Shown here: positions 16,607 through 24,573 of the stretch, piece by piece
How positions within the stretch are numbered: the stretch's first letter is position 1
Layout: each line of letters opens with the position of its first letter
From: AAA044-D11 sp009705075
Lineage (GTDB): Bacteria > Actinomycetota > Actinomycetes > Nanopelagicales > Nanopelagicaceae
Assembly (NCBI GenBank): GCA_965268675.1
Contig: OZ254179.1
Location: forward strand, 1,302,001 to 1,366,000
Reading direction: 5' to 3'
DNA length: 64,000 nucleotides
Made by a program: the position numbers and the translations under genes
The notes under the pieces: generated by a model
The model's database searches: none
Told to the model about the DNA's origin: nothing
Seen by the model: the letters and a program-made list of their open reading frames with translations, nothing else

Positions 16607-17283
16607 TTTTCGAACTTGTATCCAAGTCCGCGCACTGTCTGAATAAATACTGGCTCCGCAGGATCCACTTCAATCTTTGCGCGAAGGCGCTTAATGTGAA
16701 CATCCAAAGTCTTGGTATCGCCAAAGTAATCGCTGCCCCAAACCCGGTCGATCAACTGTGAACGAGTTAGGACTCGTCCAGAATTTCGGACTAAGAATTC
16801 AAGTAGCTCAAATTCTTTCAACGGGAATGCAACATCAGTTCCACCAATACTTACCTTATGACGTTCGACATCTATTCGAACTGGTCCTGCCTCAAGAATT
16901 CCATCTTTAACTGAATCTTCTTCGCCCTGTCGCCTAAGAACGGCACGAACTCGAGCAATTAATTCGCGAGAAGAATATGGCTTGGTCACATAATCATCGG
17001 CACCAAGTTCAAGCCCAACCACTTTATCTACTTCTGCATCTTTCGCAGTCAACATAATTATTGGAACATTTGAACGGGTGCGAAGTTGGCGACAAACTTC
17101 GGTACCAGATAGGCCAGGAAGCATTAGATCAAGCAGCACTAGATCAGCGCCATGGCGATCGAATTGTTCAATCGCAGCAGGACCAGTATCGGCGACAATT
17201 ACTTCGAATCCCTCTTTACCCAACAAATAGGCAAGGGCGTCAGAGAATGAAGCTTCATCTTCGACTACGAGGATCTTTGTCAT
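16603..17283 (-). CDS. regX3: OmpR-type response regulator RegX3
   Basis: Phosphate-starvation response regulator, partner of SenX3. 226 residues: receiver domain 1-120 with the acidic pocket EDE at 8-10, phospho-acceptor Asp52 (LVLLDLMLPG) and Lys near 101 in YVTKPYS; winged-helix DNA-binding domain at about 128-226 with LDVHIKRLRAKIE. The start shares its A with the senX3 stop (TAATG), so translation is coupled. The gene order with senX3, gpmA and a divergent phoU supports the RegX3/PhoP phosphate role. Confidence 0.92.
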   Translation of the reverse strand: MTKILVVEDEASFSDALAYLLGKEGFEVIVADTGPAAIEQFDRHGADLVLLDLMLPGLSGTEVCRQLRTRSNVPIIMLTAKDAEVDKVVGLELGADDYVTKPYSSRELIARVRAVLRRQGEEDSVKDGILEAGPVRIDVERHKVSIGGTDVAFPLKEFELLEFLVRNSGRVLTRSQLIDRVWGSDYFGDTKTLDVHIKRLRAKIEVDPAEPVFIQTVRGLGYKFEN

Positions 17284-18389
17284 TATTTTGCCTCCACGGC
17301 AGAAGTTGAGTGGCTAGTTGATTCACTCAGAAGGGGTAATCGAATTGTGAAAGTGCTTCCGGCGCCTTCCACACTCCAAACAGAAATATCGCCACCGTGA
17401 TTAGTGACAACATGTTTTACTATTGAAAGCCCAAGTCCTGTGCCACCCGTAATTCGAGAGCGCGCTGCATCAACGCGATAAAACCGTTCAAAGATGCGCT
17501 CTAGGTCTTTCTCTGGGATTCCAATTCCTTGATCAGAAACTGAGATCTCACAAATTCCATCAGATTCGTTAACGCCAATTGCCACTCGTGTCGAATCTGG
17601 GCTGTAATTAATAGCATTCTCAATCAAATTGTGAATCGCCATCGTTACTTGATCCCGATCACCATTTACAACTGAGGTGACATCATTGTTATAAACAATT
17701 TCAACTCTTCGAGCTTCAGCATTTAACCGCGATTGATCAATAGCTTCCTTAATGCTTTCGCTGATAGAAAAAGATTGCGCGCGCTTCAGAGGATCATCAT
17801 CTTGAAGTCGCGACAAATTAATAATCTCTTGAACTAACTCTGTAAGCCGAGATGCTTCCGATTGCATTCTTGTTGCAAATCTCGTGATGGCTTCTGGATC
17901 ATCGCTGGCGCCAAGAACTGCTTCGCTCAAAATCGAGAGCGCACCGATTGGAGTCTTTAACTCATGAGAAATGTTCGCCACAAAATCTCGGCGAATTGAA
18001 TCAAGTCTTCGCATTTCACTATCATCAAAAATTAATACAACAATTAATCCATCGTCACCAATCAGTGCGACTCGAACCAATAGATCATGCATTCCAGCAC
18101 CGATTGGGCCGCGAGGAAGTTCCATAGTTACTTCCTGCGTCTTGCCGGACCTGCGAGTTGCTCTGATTAATCGCAACAGTGATTCGTTGTTCAGGTACTG
18201 GTCGCGAATTAGATTTAGCGTTGAAATACCATCTGATTGCTCAAGGATGACCTCGCCATTTCCAATCACAATATGTTCGGCATCAAATAATTTAAGGAGA
18301 TCTCGAACAGACTGTGGGAGTAGCTCAACTTCATTTACTTTCCTGTCATCACTTTTTCGCTTGGTATTCATTCTCGCGATCCAGGACAT
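17283..18389 (-). CDS. senX3: SenX3-type sensor histidine kinase without visible membrane helices
   Basis: Sensor kinase of the phosphate two-component system. About 368 residues from the ATG at 18389: a PAS-like sensor region (about 25-125), then HisKA with the phospho-acceptor His at about 142 in FVANISHELKTPIG, and an HATPase_c domain with the N box (NLIENAINYS), DQGIGIP and GTGLGLSIV. The mycobacterial homologue has two N-terminal membrane helices; here no convincing one is present even if translation began at the TTG at 18458. The 18389 start is preferred because TACGAT stands six bases upstream; ATG at 18371 is an alternative. Confidence 0.9.
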   Translation of the reverse strand: MSWIARMNTKRKSDDRKVNEVELLPQSVRDLLKLFDAEHIVIGNGEVILEQSDGISTLNLIRDQYLNNESLLRLIRATRRSGKTQEVTMELPRGPIGAGMHDLLVRVALIGDDGLIVVLIFDDSEMRRLDSIRRDFVANISHELKTPIGALSILSEAVLGASDDPEAITRFATRMQSEASRLTELVQEIINLSRLQDDDPLKRAQSFSISESIKEAIDQSRLNAEARRVEIVYNNDVTSVVNGDRDQVTMAIHNLIENAINYSPDSTRVAIGVNESDGICEISVSDQGIGIPEKDLERIFERFYRVDAARSRITGGTGLGLSIVKHVVTNHGGDISVWSVEGAGSTFTIRLPLLSESTSHSTSAVEAK

Positions 18390-18395
18390 GACGCA

Positions 18396-18401
18396 ATCGT
18401 A
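18396..18401 (-). promoter_or_regulatory. -10 element of senX3, leaderless geometry
   Basis: Reverse-strand TACGAT, six bases before the chosen senX3 ATG. A second possible -10 (TAAGAA) overlaps the PHO-box-like array about 65 bases further upstream. Confidence 0.4.
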
Positions 18402-18460
18402 GAAGAGATACCTAAGGCAAGCCCACCAAATACCCCCAAACCTGCTCTTTAGCGCCAATT

Positions 18461-18489
18461 CTTAACCTTTAGTTCAAGGCGCGTTCATA
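18461..18489 (+). promoter_or_regulatory. PHO-box-like array between senX3 and phoU
   Basis: Three heptamers CTTAACC, GTTCAAG and GTTCATA begin at 18461, 18472 and 18483, exactly 11 bases apart with four-base spacers. This is the periodicity of actinobacterial PhoP/RegX3 sites, and a PHO box between divergent phoR-phoP and phoU genes is established in Streptomyces. The match to GTTCACC is imperfect in each unit; position and phasing are the stronger evidence. Confidence 0.6.
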
Positions 18490-18519
18490 TTCCTACAGCC
18501 TCTAAATGCTCGGCCACAC

Positions 18520-18525
18520 TATTCT
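18520..18525 (+). promoter_or_regulatory. -10 element of phoU, leaderless geometry
   Basis: TATTCT is six bases before the phoU ATG. The PHO-box-like array ends 30 bases upstream of it, a position suited to an activator. Confidence 0.45.
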
Positions 18526-18531
18526 TAGCCA

Positions 18532-19179
18532 ATGCGCAACGCCTTTCATGATGAGCTTGATTCAATTGGAGCCAGCCTGCTTCAAATGACCAGCCTGGTG
18601 AGAGTAGCCATGAGCGAAGCAACTACCTCGCTTCTAACAGTTGATTTAACAATTGCCGAGAAAGTAATTGCGGCCGATGGTGTTATCGATGAAATTCAAC
18701 ATGAGTTAGATGCGCGAACAATAAATTTGATGGCCCGCCAACAACCTGTTGCATCCGATCTTCGGACACTTGTTACTTCACTTCGTATGAGCGCCGATTT
18801 AGAACGTATGGGCGACCTTGCCCACCATGTAGCCAAGCAGGCACGTATGCGTTATCCCAATAGCGCGGTTCCTGCTGAGTTAGTACCAACGATTACGGCT
18901 ATGGGTTTAGTTGCAGATAAATTGATCGACAAGCTCTCTTCAGTTATGGAACACCGCGATGCAGTTCGTGCACTTGAGATTGAATCTGATGATGACGAGA
19001 TGGATAAGTTACATCGCGATTTAATCAGCACCTTGCTTGATGATAAGTGGAGCCATGGAATAGAAGCAGCAATTGATATGACCTTATTGGGTCGCTACTA
19101 CGAACGTTTTGCTGACCACGCAGTTTCTATCTCTCGCCGGGTTTACTTCTTAGTAACCGGCGAGTACTACACAAGCTAA
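18532..19179 (+). CDS. phoU: PhoU phosphate-signalling protein
   Basis: Helical regulator that links phosphate transport to the sensor kinase and represses the Pho response when phosphate is plentiful. 215 residues made of two similar three-helix halves; the metal-binding acidic motifs of the family appear as RMGDLAHHVA (about 102-111) and the related YYERFADHAVSISRR (about 188-202). The start matches the usual family N-terminus (MRNAFHDELDSI). It is divergent from senX3-regX3 with the PHO-box-like array between. No pst transporter gene is in the window. Confidence 0.95.
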   Translation: MRNAFHDELDSIGASLLQMTSLVRVAMSEATTSLLTVDLTIAEKVIAADGVIDEIQHELDARTINLMARQQPVASDLRTLVTSLRMSADLERMGDLAHHVAKQARMRYPNSAVPAELVPTITAMGLVADKLIDKLSSVMEHRDAVRALEIESDDDEMDKLHRDLISTLLDDKWSHGIEAAIDMTLLGRYYERFADHAVSISRRVYFLVTGEYYTS

Positions 19180-19182
19180 AAC

Positions 19183-19929
19183 TTACTTCTTACCCTGATT
19201 CGCAACTGCTTCGATTGCAGATTTTGCGGCTTCAGGATCTAGGTACTCGCCACCTTTTTTGATTGGTTCAAAATTCTCATCGAACTCATAAAAAAGTGGG
19301 ATACCAGTTGGAATATTCACCCCGGCGATATCTTCATCAGAGATGCAGTCAATGTGCTTAACCATTGCGCGGATTGAATTTCCATGAGCTGTAACTAGAA
19401 CCGTCTTTCCAGAATTCATATCTTCAGCAATCTCACCTGTTAGATAAGGAATCATGCGATCAATTACATCCTTTAAACATTCAGTCTTTGGAAGAGCAGT
19501 GCCGAGATCGGCGTAACGTGGATCGCCAAATTGGGAGAACTTGTCGTTGTCCTCAATTGGTGGTGGCGGCACATCAAATGAACGACGCCAAAGTTGGAAT
19601 TGTTCTTCGCCATATTGGGCCAGAGTTTCCTTCTTATCTTTACCTTGAAGCGCGCCGTAATGCCGTTCATTCAAACGCCAGCTTCGCTTCACTGGAATCC
19701 AATGGCGATCAGCTTCATCGAGAGCTAATTGCGAGGTATGTATTGCGCGACGAAGAAGTGAGGTGTGAACGATATCTGGAAGTAAACCGCGCTCTTTAAG
19801 TAATTGACCACCGCGCTTTGCTTCGCCGATCCCTTTTTCAGAGAGTCGAACATCGACCCAACCAGTAAACAAGTTGAGAGCATTCCATTCGCTCTCGCCG
19901 TGGCGCAGCAGGATCAATTTCTTTGTCAT
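19183..19929 (-). CDS. gpmA: 2,3-bisphosphoglycerate-dependent phosphoglycerate mutase
   Basis: Glycolysis and gluconeogenesis: interconverts 3- and 2-phosphoglycerate through a phosphohistidine. 248 residues, standard for the dPGM form. The catalytic His10 lies in LLRHGESEWN, the second His in VTAHGNSIRAM (about 184), and ERHYGALQGKDK is the substrate-binding loop with the acid/base Glu. The location beside senX3-regX3 and one gene away from mshA matches Mycobacterium. TAGGAT six bases before the ATG suggests a leaderless promoter of its own. Confidence 0.96.
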   Translation of the reverse strand: MTKKLILLRHGESEWNALNLFTGWVDVRLSEKGIGEAKRGGQLLKERGLLPDIVHTSLLRRAIHTSQLALDEADRHWIPVKRSWRLNERHYGALQGKDKKETLAQYGEEQFQLWRRSFDVPPPPIEDNDKFSQFGDPRYADLGTALPKTECLKDVIDRMIPYLTGEIAEDMNSGKTVLVTAHGNSIRAMVKHIDCISDEDIAGVNIPTGIPLFYEFDENFEPIKKGGEYLDPEAAKSAIEAVANQGKK

Positions 19930-19935
19930 GGTTAA

Positions 19936-19941
19936 ATCCTA
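19936..19941 (-). promoter_or_regulatory. -10 element of gpmA, leaderless geometry
   Basis: Reverse-strand TAGGAT, six bases before the gpmA ATG, in the 19-base gap after the ybjN-like gene. Confidence 0.4.
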
Positions 19942-19948
19942 TTTCCTC

Positions 19949-20425
19949 TTAGATTAAATGTTCAAATGCCTTGAGGTTTGAAAGCGATTCACCACGTGAA
20001 ACTCGCCAAGCCCATTCTTTTCGAATGGATGTTGCAAAACCTAATTCGAGAAGTGGATTAAATGATGAATCTGAGTACTGGAGAACAGCGCCTAAGATTC
20101 GATCAATTTCAACATCGGTTACTGCGGGAAGTGGCAGGCGACCAACAAGGAAAATATCGCCAACTTCATTGATTGCAAAAGTCACGGCATACATTGAGGC
20201 GTTCTTTGCAAGAAGCCACTCATGAACTTTGCCGGCGTTCTCATCTGGTTTGCGAATTACAAAGGCATTGATACTCAATGAATTGTCTCCGACAACTAGT
20301 GCGCAATGTGTCTGCAACTTTTTCTCACCTGGCAACGTTATTAAGAAGGTATTTTCACCACTCTTTTCAAAATCTAAATCATGTGATTCCAGAAAATCTT
20401 CAATAATTGCGCGAGGATCGACCAT
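19949..20425 (-). CDS. YbjN-domain protein, type III secretion chaperone-like fold
   Basis: 158 residues without signal peptide or membrane helix. The fold type (short N-terminal helix IIEDFLESHDLDFE, then a beta sheet with KLQTHCALVVGDNSLSINAFV) matches the YbjN/CesT-like superfamily, and a gene of this family lies between mshA and gpm in Mycobacterium (the Rv0487 position). Its function there is unknown. The start is two bases from the mshA stop, so the two are one transcript. No catalytic residues are recognisable. Confidence 0.75.
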   Translation of the reverse strand: MVDPRAIIEDFLESHDLDFEKSGENTFLITLPGEKKLQTHCALVVGDNSLSINAFVIRKPDENAGKVHEWLLAKNASMYAVTFAINEVGDIFLVGRLPLPAVTDVEIDRILGAVLQYSDSSFNPLLELGFATSIRKEWAWRVSRGESLSNLKAFEHLI

Positions 20426-20427
20426 TC

Positions 20428-21696
20428 TTAATTTGCCACCCAGAGTGGGTTCGACTTTGGCTTCGACAATACCCAGTCATAAACATCGAGAGTTTGGCGA
20501 GCAGTGTTCTCCCAACCAAATTTCTTAGCATGTTCTAGCGCGCCCATTGAAAGCAGAACTCGACGTTGTGGTTCGGCTATCAAACGTGAAATAACCGAAG
20601 CCCAGGCTTTTTCATCGTGGCCATCTACCAATGTTCCAGAAATTCCATCTGATACCGCAGTACGTAAGCCGCCAACCGCACTTGCAACAACTGGAGTTCC
20701 GCAGGCTTGTGCTTCAAGTGCTACAAGGCCAAAGCTCTCTGAATATGAAGGAACACAAACTAGATCTGAAGCGCGATACCAATCGGCTAACTCATTTCTC
20801 GAAACAGGTTCTTTGAAATGTATCAAATCAGATACCCCTAAGAACTTTGCAAGTTTCGCTAAACGTTCTGGTTCATTGCTTCCAGTGCCCGAAGCGCCGC
20901 CCATAATCACAAGTGCCAACTTTGAACGTATATGTGGTGAATGCGCGACCATTTCGGCTATCGCACGAACTAGTACTTCAGGGCCTTTATGTGGCTGTAT
21001 CCGTCCAACGAAAGTTAACACAATGGAATCTGGTGCGATATTTAAGATATTTCTTGCACTTGCTTTTCCATGGCCTGGAGTAAATCGTTGCAAGTCAACG
21101 CCAGGTGTAACGACTTTTACCTTGTCTGGATTGGCGTTATAAAGTGAGACCAAACTTGCCGCTTCGGCATCAGTATTTGCGATCAGCGCTTTTGCATTCT
21201 CAACAATTTGTTCTTCACCAAGTGCGCGAATAAGTGGCTCTGGGCTATCGCCTTCGGCCAGTGCTTGATTCTTTACCTTCGCCATCGTGTGCATTGTGTG
21301 TACTTGTGGCACGCCAGTTCGTTCTGAAATCATCCAACCAAGTTGACCGCTGATCCAATAATGCGAATGAATGATGTCGTAATAATTATCTGGTTTACCG
21401 TTTTGATGTTCCATGAATGCATGAGTTAGCGCACTGATCTGGGATGGCAGCTCTTCTTTTGTTAGTGCTCCAATTGGGCCAGCCTCTAAGTGATGAACGG
21501 TCACGCCCTTAGAAATTTCAACTGCATCCGCTAGACCTGTCTTATCGGCACGGGTAAAAATATCTACTTCAACCCCAGCGTTTGCCATCTTGATTGAATT
21601 TTCGATTACATAAATATTCATGCCACCGGCATCACCAACACCTGCTTGTTCGAGGGGTGAAGTGTGCACCATTAAGGTCGCAATACGGCTCTTCAT
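20428..21696 (-). CDS. mshA: D-inositol-3-phosphate glycosyltransferase MshA
   Basis: First enzyme of mycothiol synthesis: transfers GlcNAc from UDP-GlcNAc to 1L-myo-inositol-1-phosphate. GT4 glycosyltransferase of 422 residues, GT-B fold. The N-terminal loop HTSPLEQAGVGDAGGMNIYV is the MshA signature; FVGRIQPHKGPEVLVRA and the E-x7-E region PSYSESFGLVALEAQACG near 325-342 bind the nucleotide sugar. It lies directly before the ybjN-like gene and 0.3 kb from gpmA, as in Mycobacterium. Together with mshD in this window it shows that the organism makes mycothiol. Confidence 0.93.
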   Translation of the reverse strand: MKSRIATLMVHTSPLEQAGVGDAGGMNIYVIENSIKMANAGVEVDIFTRADKTGLADAVEISKGVTVHHLEAGPIGALTKEELPSQISALTHAFMEHQNGKPDNYYDIIHSHYWISGQLGWMISERTGVPQVHTMHTMAKVKNQALAEGDSPEPLIRALGEEQIVENAKALIANTDAEAASLVSLYNANPDKVKVVTPGVDLQRFTPGHGKASARNILNIAPDSIVLTFVGRIQPHKGPEVLVRAIAEMVAHSPHIRSKLALVIMGGASGTGSNEPERLAKLAKFLGVSDLIHFKEPVSRNELADWYRASDLVCVPSYSESFGLVALEAQACGTPVVASAVGGLRTAVSDGISGTLVDGHDEKAWASVISRLIAEPQRRVLLSMGALEHAKKFGWENTARQTLDVYDWVLSKPKSNPLWVAN

Positions 21697-22629
21697 TTAA
21701 AGGACCGCCCGCATTCCACCAACAATATTTGCGCCACCATATACGTTGAACGCTTCTTCGGTTGTGGTAATTCCCCATTCAAGAAGTGCAGCATGCATGA
21801 TTGCACCAAATGCTCGCCAAGAACCATCGCTAATCTTGAAAACTAAAGTGCGACCATCAGAGAGAGATGCAACTTCAACAGCCTCGGCGCCCTCTTTCAT
21901 AAAGAGGCCAGGAACGCTCTGCATTGTTCGAGTTGTTAAACGACCAGGCCCAGCAACCATCTCTGGAAAAGTACGAGTTGCGTTCATAACTTCAAGATGC
22001 ACATGATCATTGGAAATAGTTATCTCATGGATTGCCTTTGCAAGTTCGCGGGTTGTCATCGCAAATAGCGGCGCACCGCAGCCGTCGAAAGTCTTATTAG
22101 CAACCGTAGTAGATGCAAGTGCTTCAATCTCATTTAAAACCGCAACTTGTAGCGGATGATCAGCGTTCAAATAAGTTTTGATATCCCAACCATTGGCAAC
22201 ACATGTTGCAAGCATTCCGGCATGCTTTCCAGAACAGTTCATCGCAAGACGAGTTGCAGCTTTTTCACCCCATGCAATTCTTTCGGCTTCACCGAGTGGT
22301 TTATCAAATGCACATTGCAGATCACTCTCATTTAGCCCAACGCTAGACAAAATTTCCAACACCGCATCTTGGTGCATCTTTGCCCCTGAATGACTTGATG
22401 CAACAAGAGCCAACAAGCGCGGTTCAAGTTTTAAACCACTTCTTACCATTGCACTTGCCTGCATGCACTTAACGGTTGATCTTGGAAAGATCGGCATATC
22501 AACTGAGCCTTTAATTTTATAAACAGTGCCGTCGGCATTTAACATAATCAAATGTCCAGTATGAATTGACTCGACTAAACCATTTCTAGTTAATTCTGCT
22601 AATACTTCTCCGCGGAAATCAGCGCTCAA
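21697..22629 (-). CDS. Asparaginase-II-family protein
   Basis: Member of the family Asparaginase_II (the thermolabile type, unrelated to bacterial AnsA/AnsB). Conserved blocks: GLVESIHTGHLIML, FPRSTVKCMQASAMV with the family Ser/Lys pair, SGKHAGMLATC and DGCGAPLFAMTTRELA. The likely reaction is L-asparagine to aspartate and ammonia. The start is uncertain: TTG at 22629 begins the protein where relatives begin and follows the upstream stop by two bases; another TTG at 22665 would overlap the nitrobindin-like gene by 34 bases. Neither has a good ribosome site. In series with mshA. Confidence 0.82.
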   Translation of the reverse strand: MSADFRGEVLAELTRNGLVESIHTGHLIMLNADGTVYKIKGSVDMPIFPRSTVKCMQASAMVRSGLKLEPRLLALVASSHSGAKMHQDAVLEILSSVGLNESDLQCAFDKPLGEAERIAWGEKAATRLAMNCSGKHAGMLATCVANGWDIKTYLNADHPLQVAVLNEIEALASTTVANKTFDGCGAPLFAMTTRELAKAIHEITISNDHVHLEVMNATRTFPEMVAGPGRLTTRTMQSVPGLFMKEGAEAVEVASLSDGRTLVFKISDGSWRAFGAIMHAALLEWGITTTEEAFNVYGGANIVGGMRAVL

Positions 22630-22631
22630 CT

Positions 22632-23135
22632 TTATTCGCCAACCTGTCGTTCTAGGCTTGACCAAATATGAGCCTGCAAAGTCTGTCCTTCTGCTGCCAT
22701 GTCATACGCAAAAAATAATTGGCCTTCTACTAAGCCATAGAGGCGTTGCCCTGCAGTAACAATTTTTGCTGAAGGAGCTGAATAACCTTGATCCATTACT
22801 ATTTGAATTTTTGGTCCGTCATGCACGCCAACCCAACCTTCAGAAATTCCAGTGTTGTGTGAAAGAACAACTTCGAGAGTTTTATTCTCCTTGGGACGCC
22901 AGAACCCAACTTCGGATGCTCCTGGTCGCAAGATTTCATTCTGCTCATTAATAATCCAAGAACGTGAAAAATAATTTAAGAACGGCCGGCCATCATGATT
23001 AAAAGTAACTTCTTGGGCGAATTGAAAGGGTTCGATTCCCGGATATTCACCAGATCCTTTGCCGCGCCAAGTTCCGATAAGCCAGGCCAGCGGATAACAA
23101 TCCGGATGCACTCCTTCAGGAATTTCAAATGCCAT
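22632..23135 (-). CDS. Nitrobindin-like haem-binding beta-barrel protein
   Basis: Small lipocalin-like protein of the FABP/nitrobindin family that binds ferric haem and, in the mycobacterial protein, detoxifies peroxynitrite. 167 residues. The first strand signature LIGTWRGKGSGEYPG lies at 19-33, and AHIWSSLERQ near the C-terminus has the His expected to ligate haem. The ATG at 23135 overlaps the end of a small upstream membrane ORF by 11 bases, which supports this start over a GTG at 23171. Neighbouring Fur, YgfZ and DsrE genes form a set often found together in actinobacteria. Confidence 0.85.
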   Translation of the reverse strand: MAFEIPEGVHPDCYPLAWLIGTWRGKGSGEYPGIEPFQFAQEVTFNHDGRPFLNYFSRSWIINEQNEILRPGASEVGFWRPKENKTLEVVLSHNTGISEGWVGVHDGPKIQIVMDQGYSAPSAKIVTAGQRLYGLVEGQLFFAYDMAAEGQTLQAHIWSSLERQVGE

Positions 23136-23247
23136 CTTGTGATTCGCCCTTCCAAGATCTAATTGCGCCACGGACTCCGATTACAAATAAAAAGAATCCA
23201 ATACCCGATGTGACCGCAATTAGTAGAACGGTTGTCACGGTCTCCAT
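23125..23247 (-). CDS. Small single-helix membrane protein (40 aa)
   Basis: A 40-codon frame beginning METVTTVLLIAVTSG and continuing IGFFLFVIGVRGAIRSW, i.e. one hydrophobic helix (about 6-25) and a short charged tail. Its TGA overlaps the start of the nitrobindin-like gene by 11 bases, a common coupling arrangement. TACGCT stands six bases before its ATG, the same leaderless geometry seen elsewhere here. I do not recognise a family; a membrane anchor or small regulator is possible. Below the length usually scored, hence moderate confidence. Confidence 0.5.
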   Translation of the reverse strand: METVTTVLLIAVTSGIGFFLFVIGVRGAIRSWKGESQDGI

Positions 23248-23253
23248 TACCCA

Positions 23254-23259
23254 AGCGTA
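23254..23259 (-). promoter_or_regulatory. -10 element of the small membrane ORF
   Basis: Reverse-strand TACGCT, six bases before the ATG at 23247. It would also drive the nitrobindin-like, asparaginase-like and possibly mshA genes downstream. Confidence 0.4.
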
Positions 23260-23273
23260 ATGCCATCTGCGAG

Positions 23274-23279
23274 TAGAGT
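23274..23279 (+). promoter_or_regulatory. -10 element of the DsrE-family gene
   Basis: TAGAGT, seven bases before the ATG at 23287, back to back with the promoter of the small membrane ORF. Confidence 0.35.
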
Positions 23280-23286
23280 CCCTCCC

Positions 23287-23664
23287 ATGATTAATACTCA
23301 TTCAAGTGTGAAGCTTGTAGTAAAAGTCATGGCCGGGGCGAACGATCCCGAGCGCTGCGCGCAAGCATTTACCGTCGCATCAACTGCCCTTGCTAGTGGC
23401 GCAGAGGTTTCACTCTGGCTTACTGGGGAAGCTGCTTGGTTTGCACTTCCTGGAAAGTGCGAAGAGTTCGAATTGCCGCACTCTGCAAAGTTGGCCGATC
23501 TGCGAGATGCATTATTAGCTGGCGGAAAAATAACTTTATGTACCCAGTGCGCAGTCCGCCGGGGAATTAATGAGGGCGATCAAATTTCTGGAATTGTTAT
23601 TGCTGGTGCAGCAAGTTTCGTTGAAGAAATTCTGCAACCAAATGTGCAGGCTCTGGTTTATTAA
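23287..23664 (+). CDS. DsrE/DsrF-like small protein
   Basis: 125 residues with the DsrE-like alpha/beta fold: strand VKLVVKVMAG, helix AQAFTVASTALASG, then AEVSLWLTGEAAW. A conserved Cys pair lies in LCTQCAVRRG (about 97-106), the position of the sulfur-carrying cysteine in TusD/DsrE proteins. A role in sulfur relay or tRNA thiolation is possible; many actinobacterial members are uncharacterised. The start at 23287 gives the usual N-terminus; an upstream in-frame start at 23260 lies inside the shared promoter. Convergent with ygfZ, overlapping by four bases. Confidence 0.8.
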   Translation: MINTHSSVKLVVKVMAGANDPERCAQAFTVASTALASGAEVSLWLTGEAAWFALPGKCEEFELPHSAKLADLRDALLAGGKITLCTQCAVRRGINEGDQISGIVIAGAASFVEEILQPNVQALVY

Positions 23665-24560
23665 TTAAACAGTTCTTGTGTTGCACTTACTCCAGAGCTA
23701 ATCAAGGTTGCATCTAGAGGAACGTTTCGTTTTAAGACTGCGAGGGCAATTGGTCCAAGTTCATAATGTCTGGCAACGCTTCCAATAAATCCAACTTCTT
23801 TGCCATCAAATTCAACTTTCGCACCGTGCTCTGGCATTACAACCATTGATCCATCGAGGTGAAGGAGAGTTAATCGACGCGGTGGTTGACCCAAGTTAAA
23901 TACCTTGGCAACGGTCTCTTGCCCTGGATAACAACCCTTCTTCATATGAACAGCGTTATTTAAAAATCCCAATTCATTTGGAATTGATTTATGATCTGTC
24001 TCAAAGAGAATTCGTGCACGCCCTGCTGCAACTCGCTCTGCTTCAAGAGCCCAAGTTCCAACTTGTAAATAATTCTGGTTGAACGCCGACTTTGTATCTT
24101 CAAGCTCATCATGTGTAACAAGAGCGTATGGTCCACCAATTGCATCTGCGGTTCCTGGTGCACGCAACACTGCATATTCATTTGATCGATCTGCAATCTC
24201 CACGCGCAACATAAATTTCATTTTTTCCAAGAAAGCAATGAGCTCTGCCGTTTTTTCACTCTCGGTATGCAACCAAGTTGTGGTGCCGTCATCAACTAAA
24301 TAAAACTGATGTGTGATGTGCCCACTTGAATCAAGTATTAGTGAACTTACCCATAGCCCTGGATTTAAGTTTTCAATATCTTGAGTTGTAATTGAATGCA
24401 ACCAACTTAAACGATCGGGACCTGTGACTGAGACTATGCCGCGATGTGAAAGATCTGCCCAAGCAGTTCCTGCAGCAAGTGCGCGTTGTTCCTGATTTGG
24501 TTCACCAAAGTGCCAGATAGCACCAGCATCGGGGCCCGCTTCAACCAATACGGCAGTCAT
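23661..24560 (-). CDS. ygfZ: YgfZ/GcvT folate-binding protein
   Basis: Folate-dependent protein that helps Fe-S cluster assembly or repair, for instance of MiaB-type enzymes. 299 residues. The family signature KGCYPGQE is intact (about 211-218), within MKKGCYPGQETVAKV, and WADLSHRGIVSVTGPDRLSWLHSI near the N-terminus is the GcvT-like folate region. The start at 24560 is chosen because relatives begin there; an ORF-extended start 138 bases upstream would run into fur. It lies 13 bases after the fur stop, so it is probably read through from fur. Confidence 0.88.
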   Translation of the reverse strand: MTAVLVEAGPDAGAIWHFGEPNQEQRALAAGTAWADLSHRGIVSVTGPDRLSWLHSITTQDIENLNPGLWVSSLILDSSGHITHQFYLVDDGTTTWLHTESEKTAELIAFLEKMKFMLRVEIADRSNEYAVLRAPGTADAIGGPYALVTHDELEDTKSAFNQNYLQVGTWALEAERVAAGRARILFETDHKSIPNELGFLNNAVHMKKGCYPGQETVAKVFNLGQPPRRLTLLHLDGSMVVMPEHGAKVEFDGKEVGFIGSVARHYELGPIALAVLKRNVPLDATLISSGVSATQELFN

Positions 24561-24573
24561 AAGGGTTAAGAGT

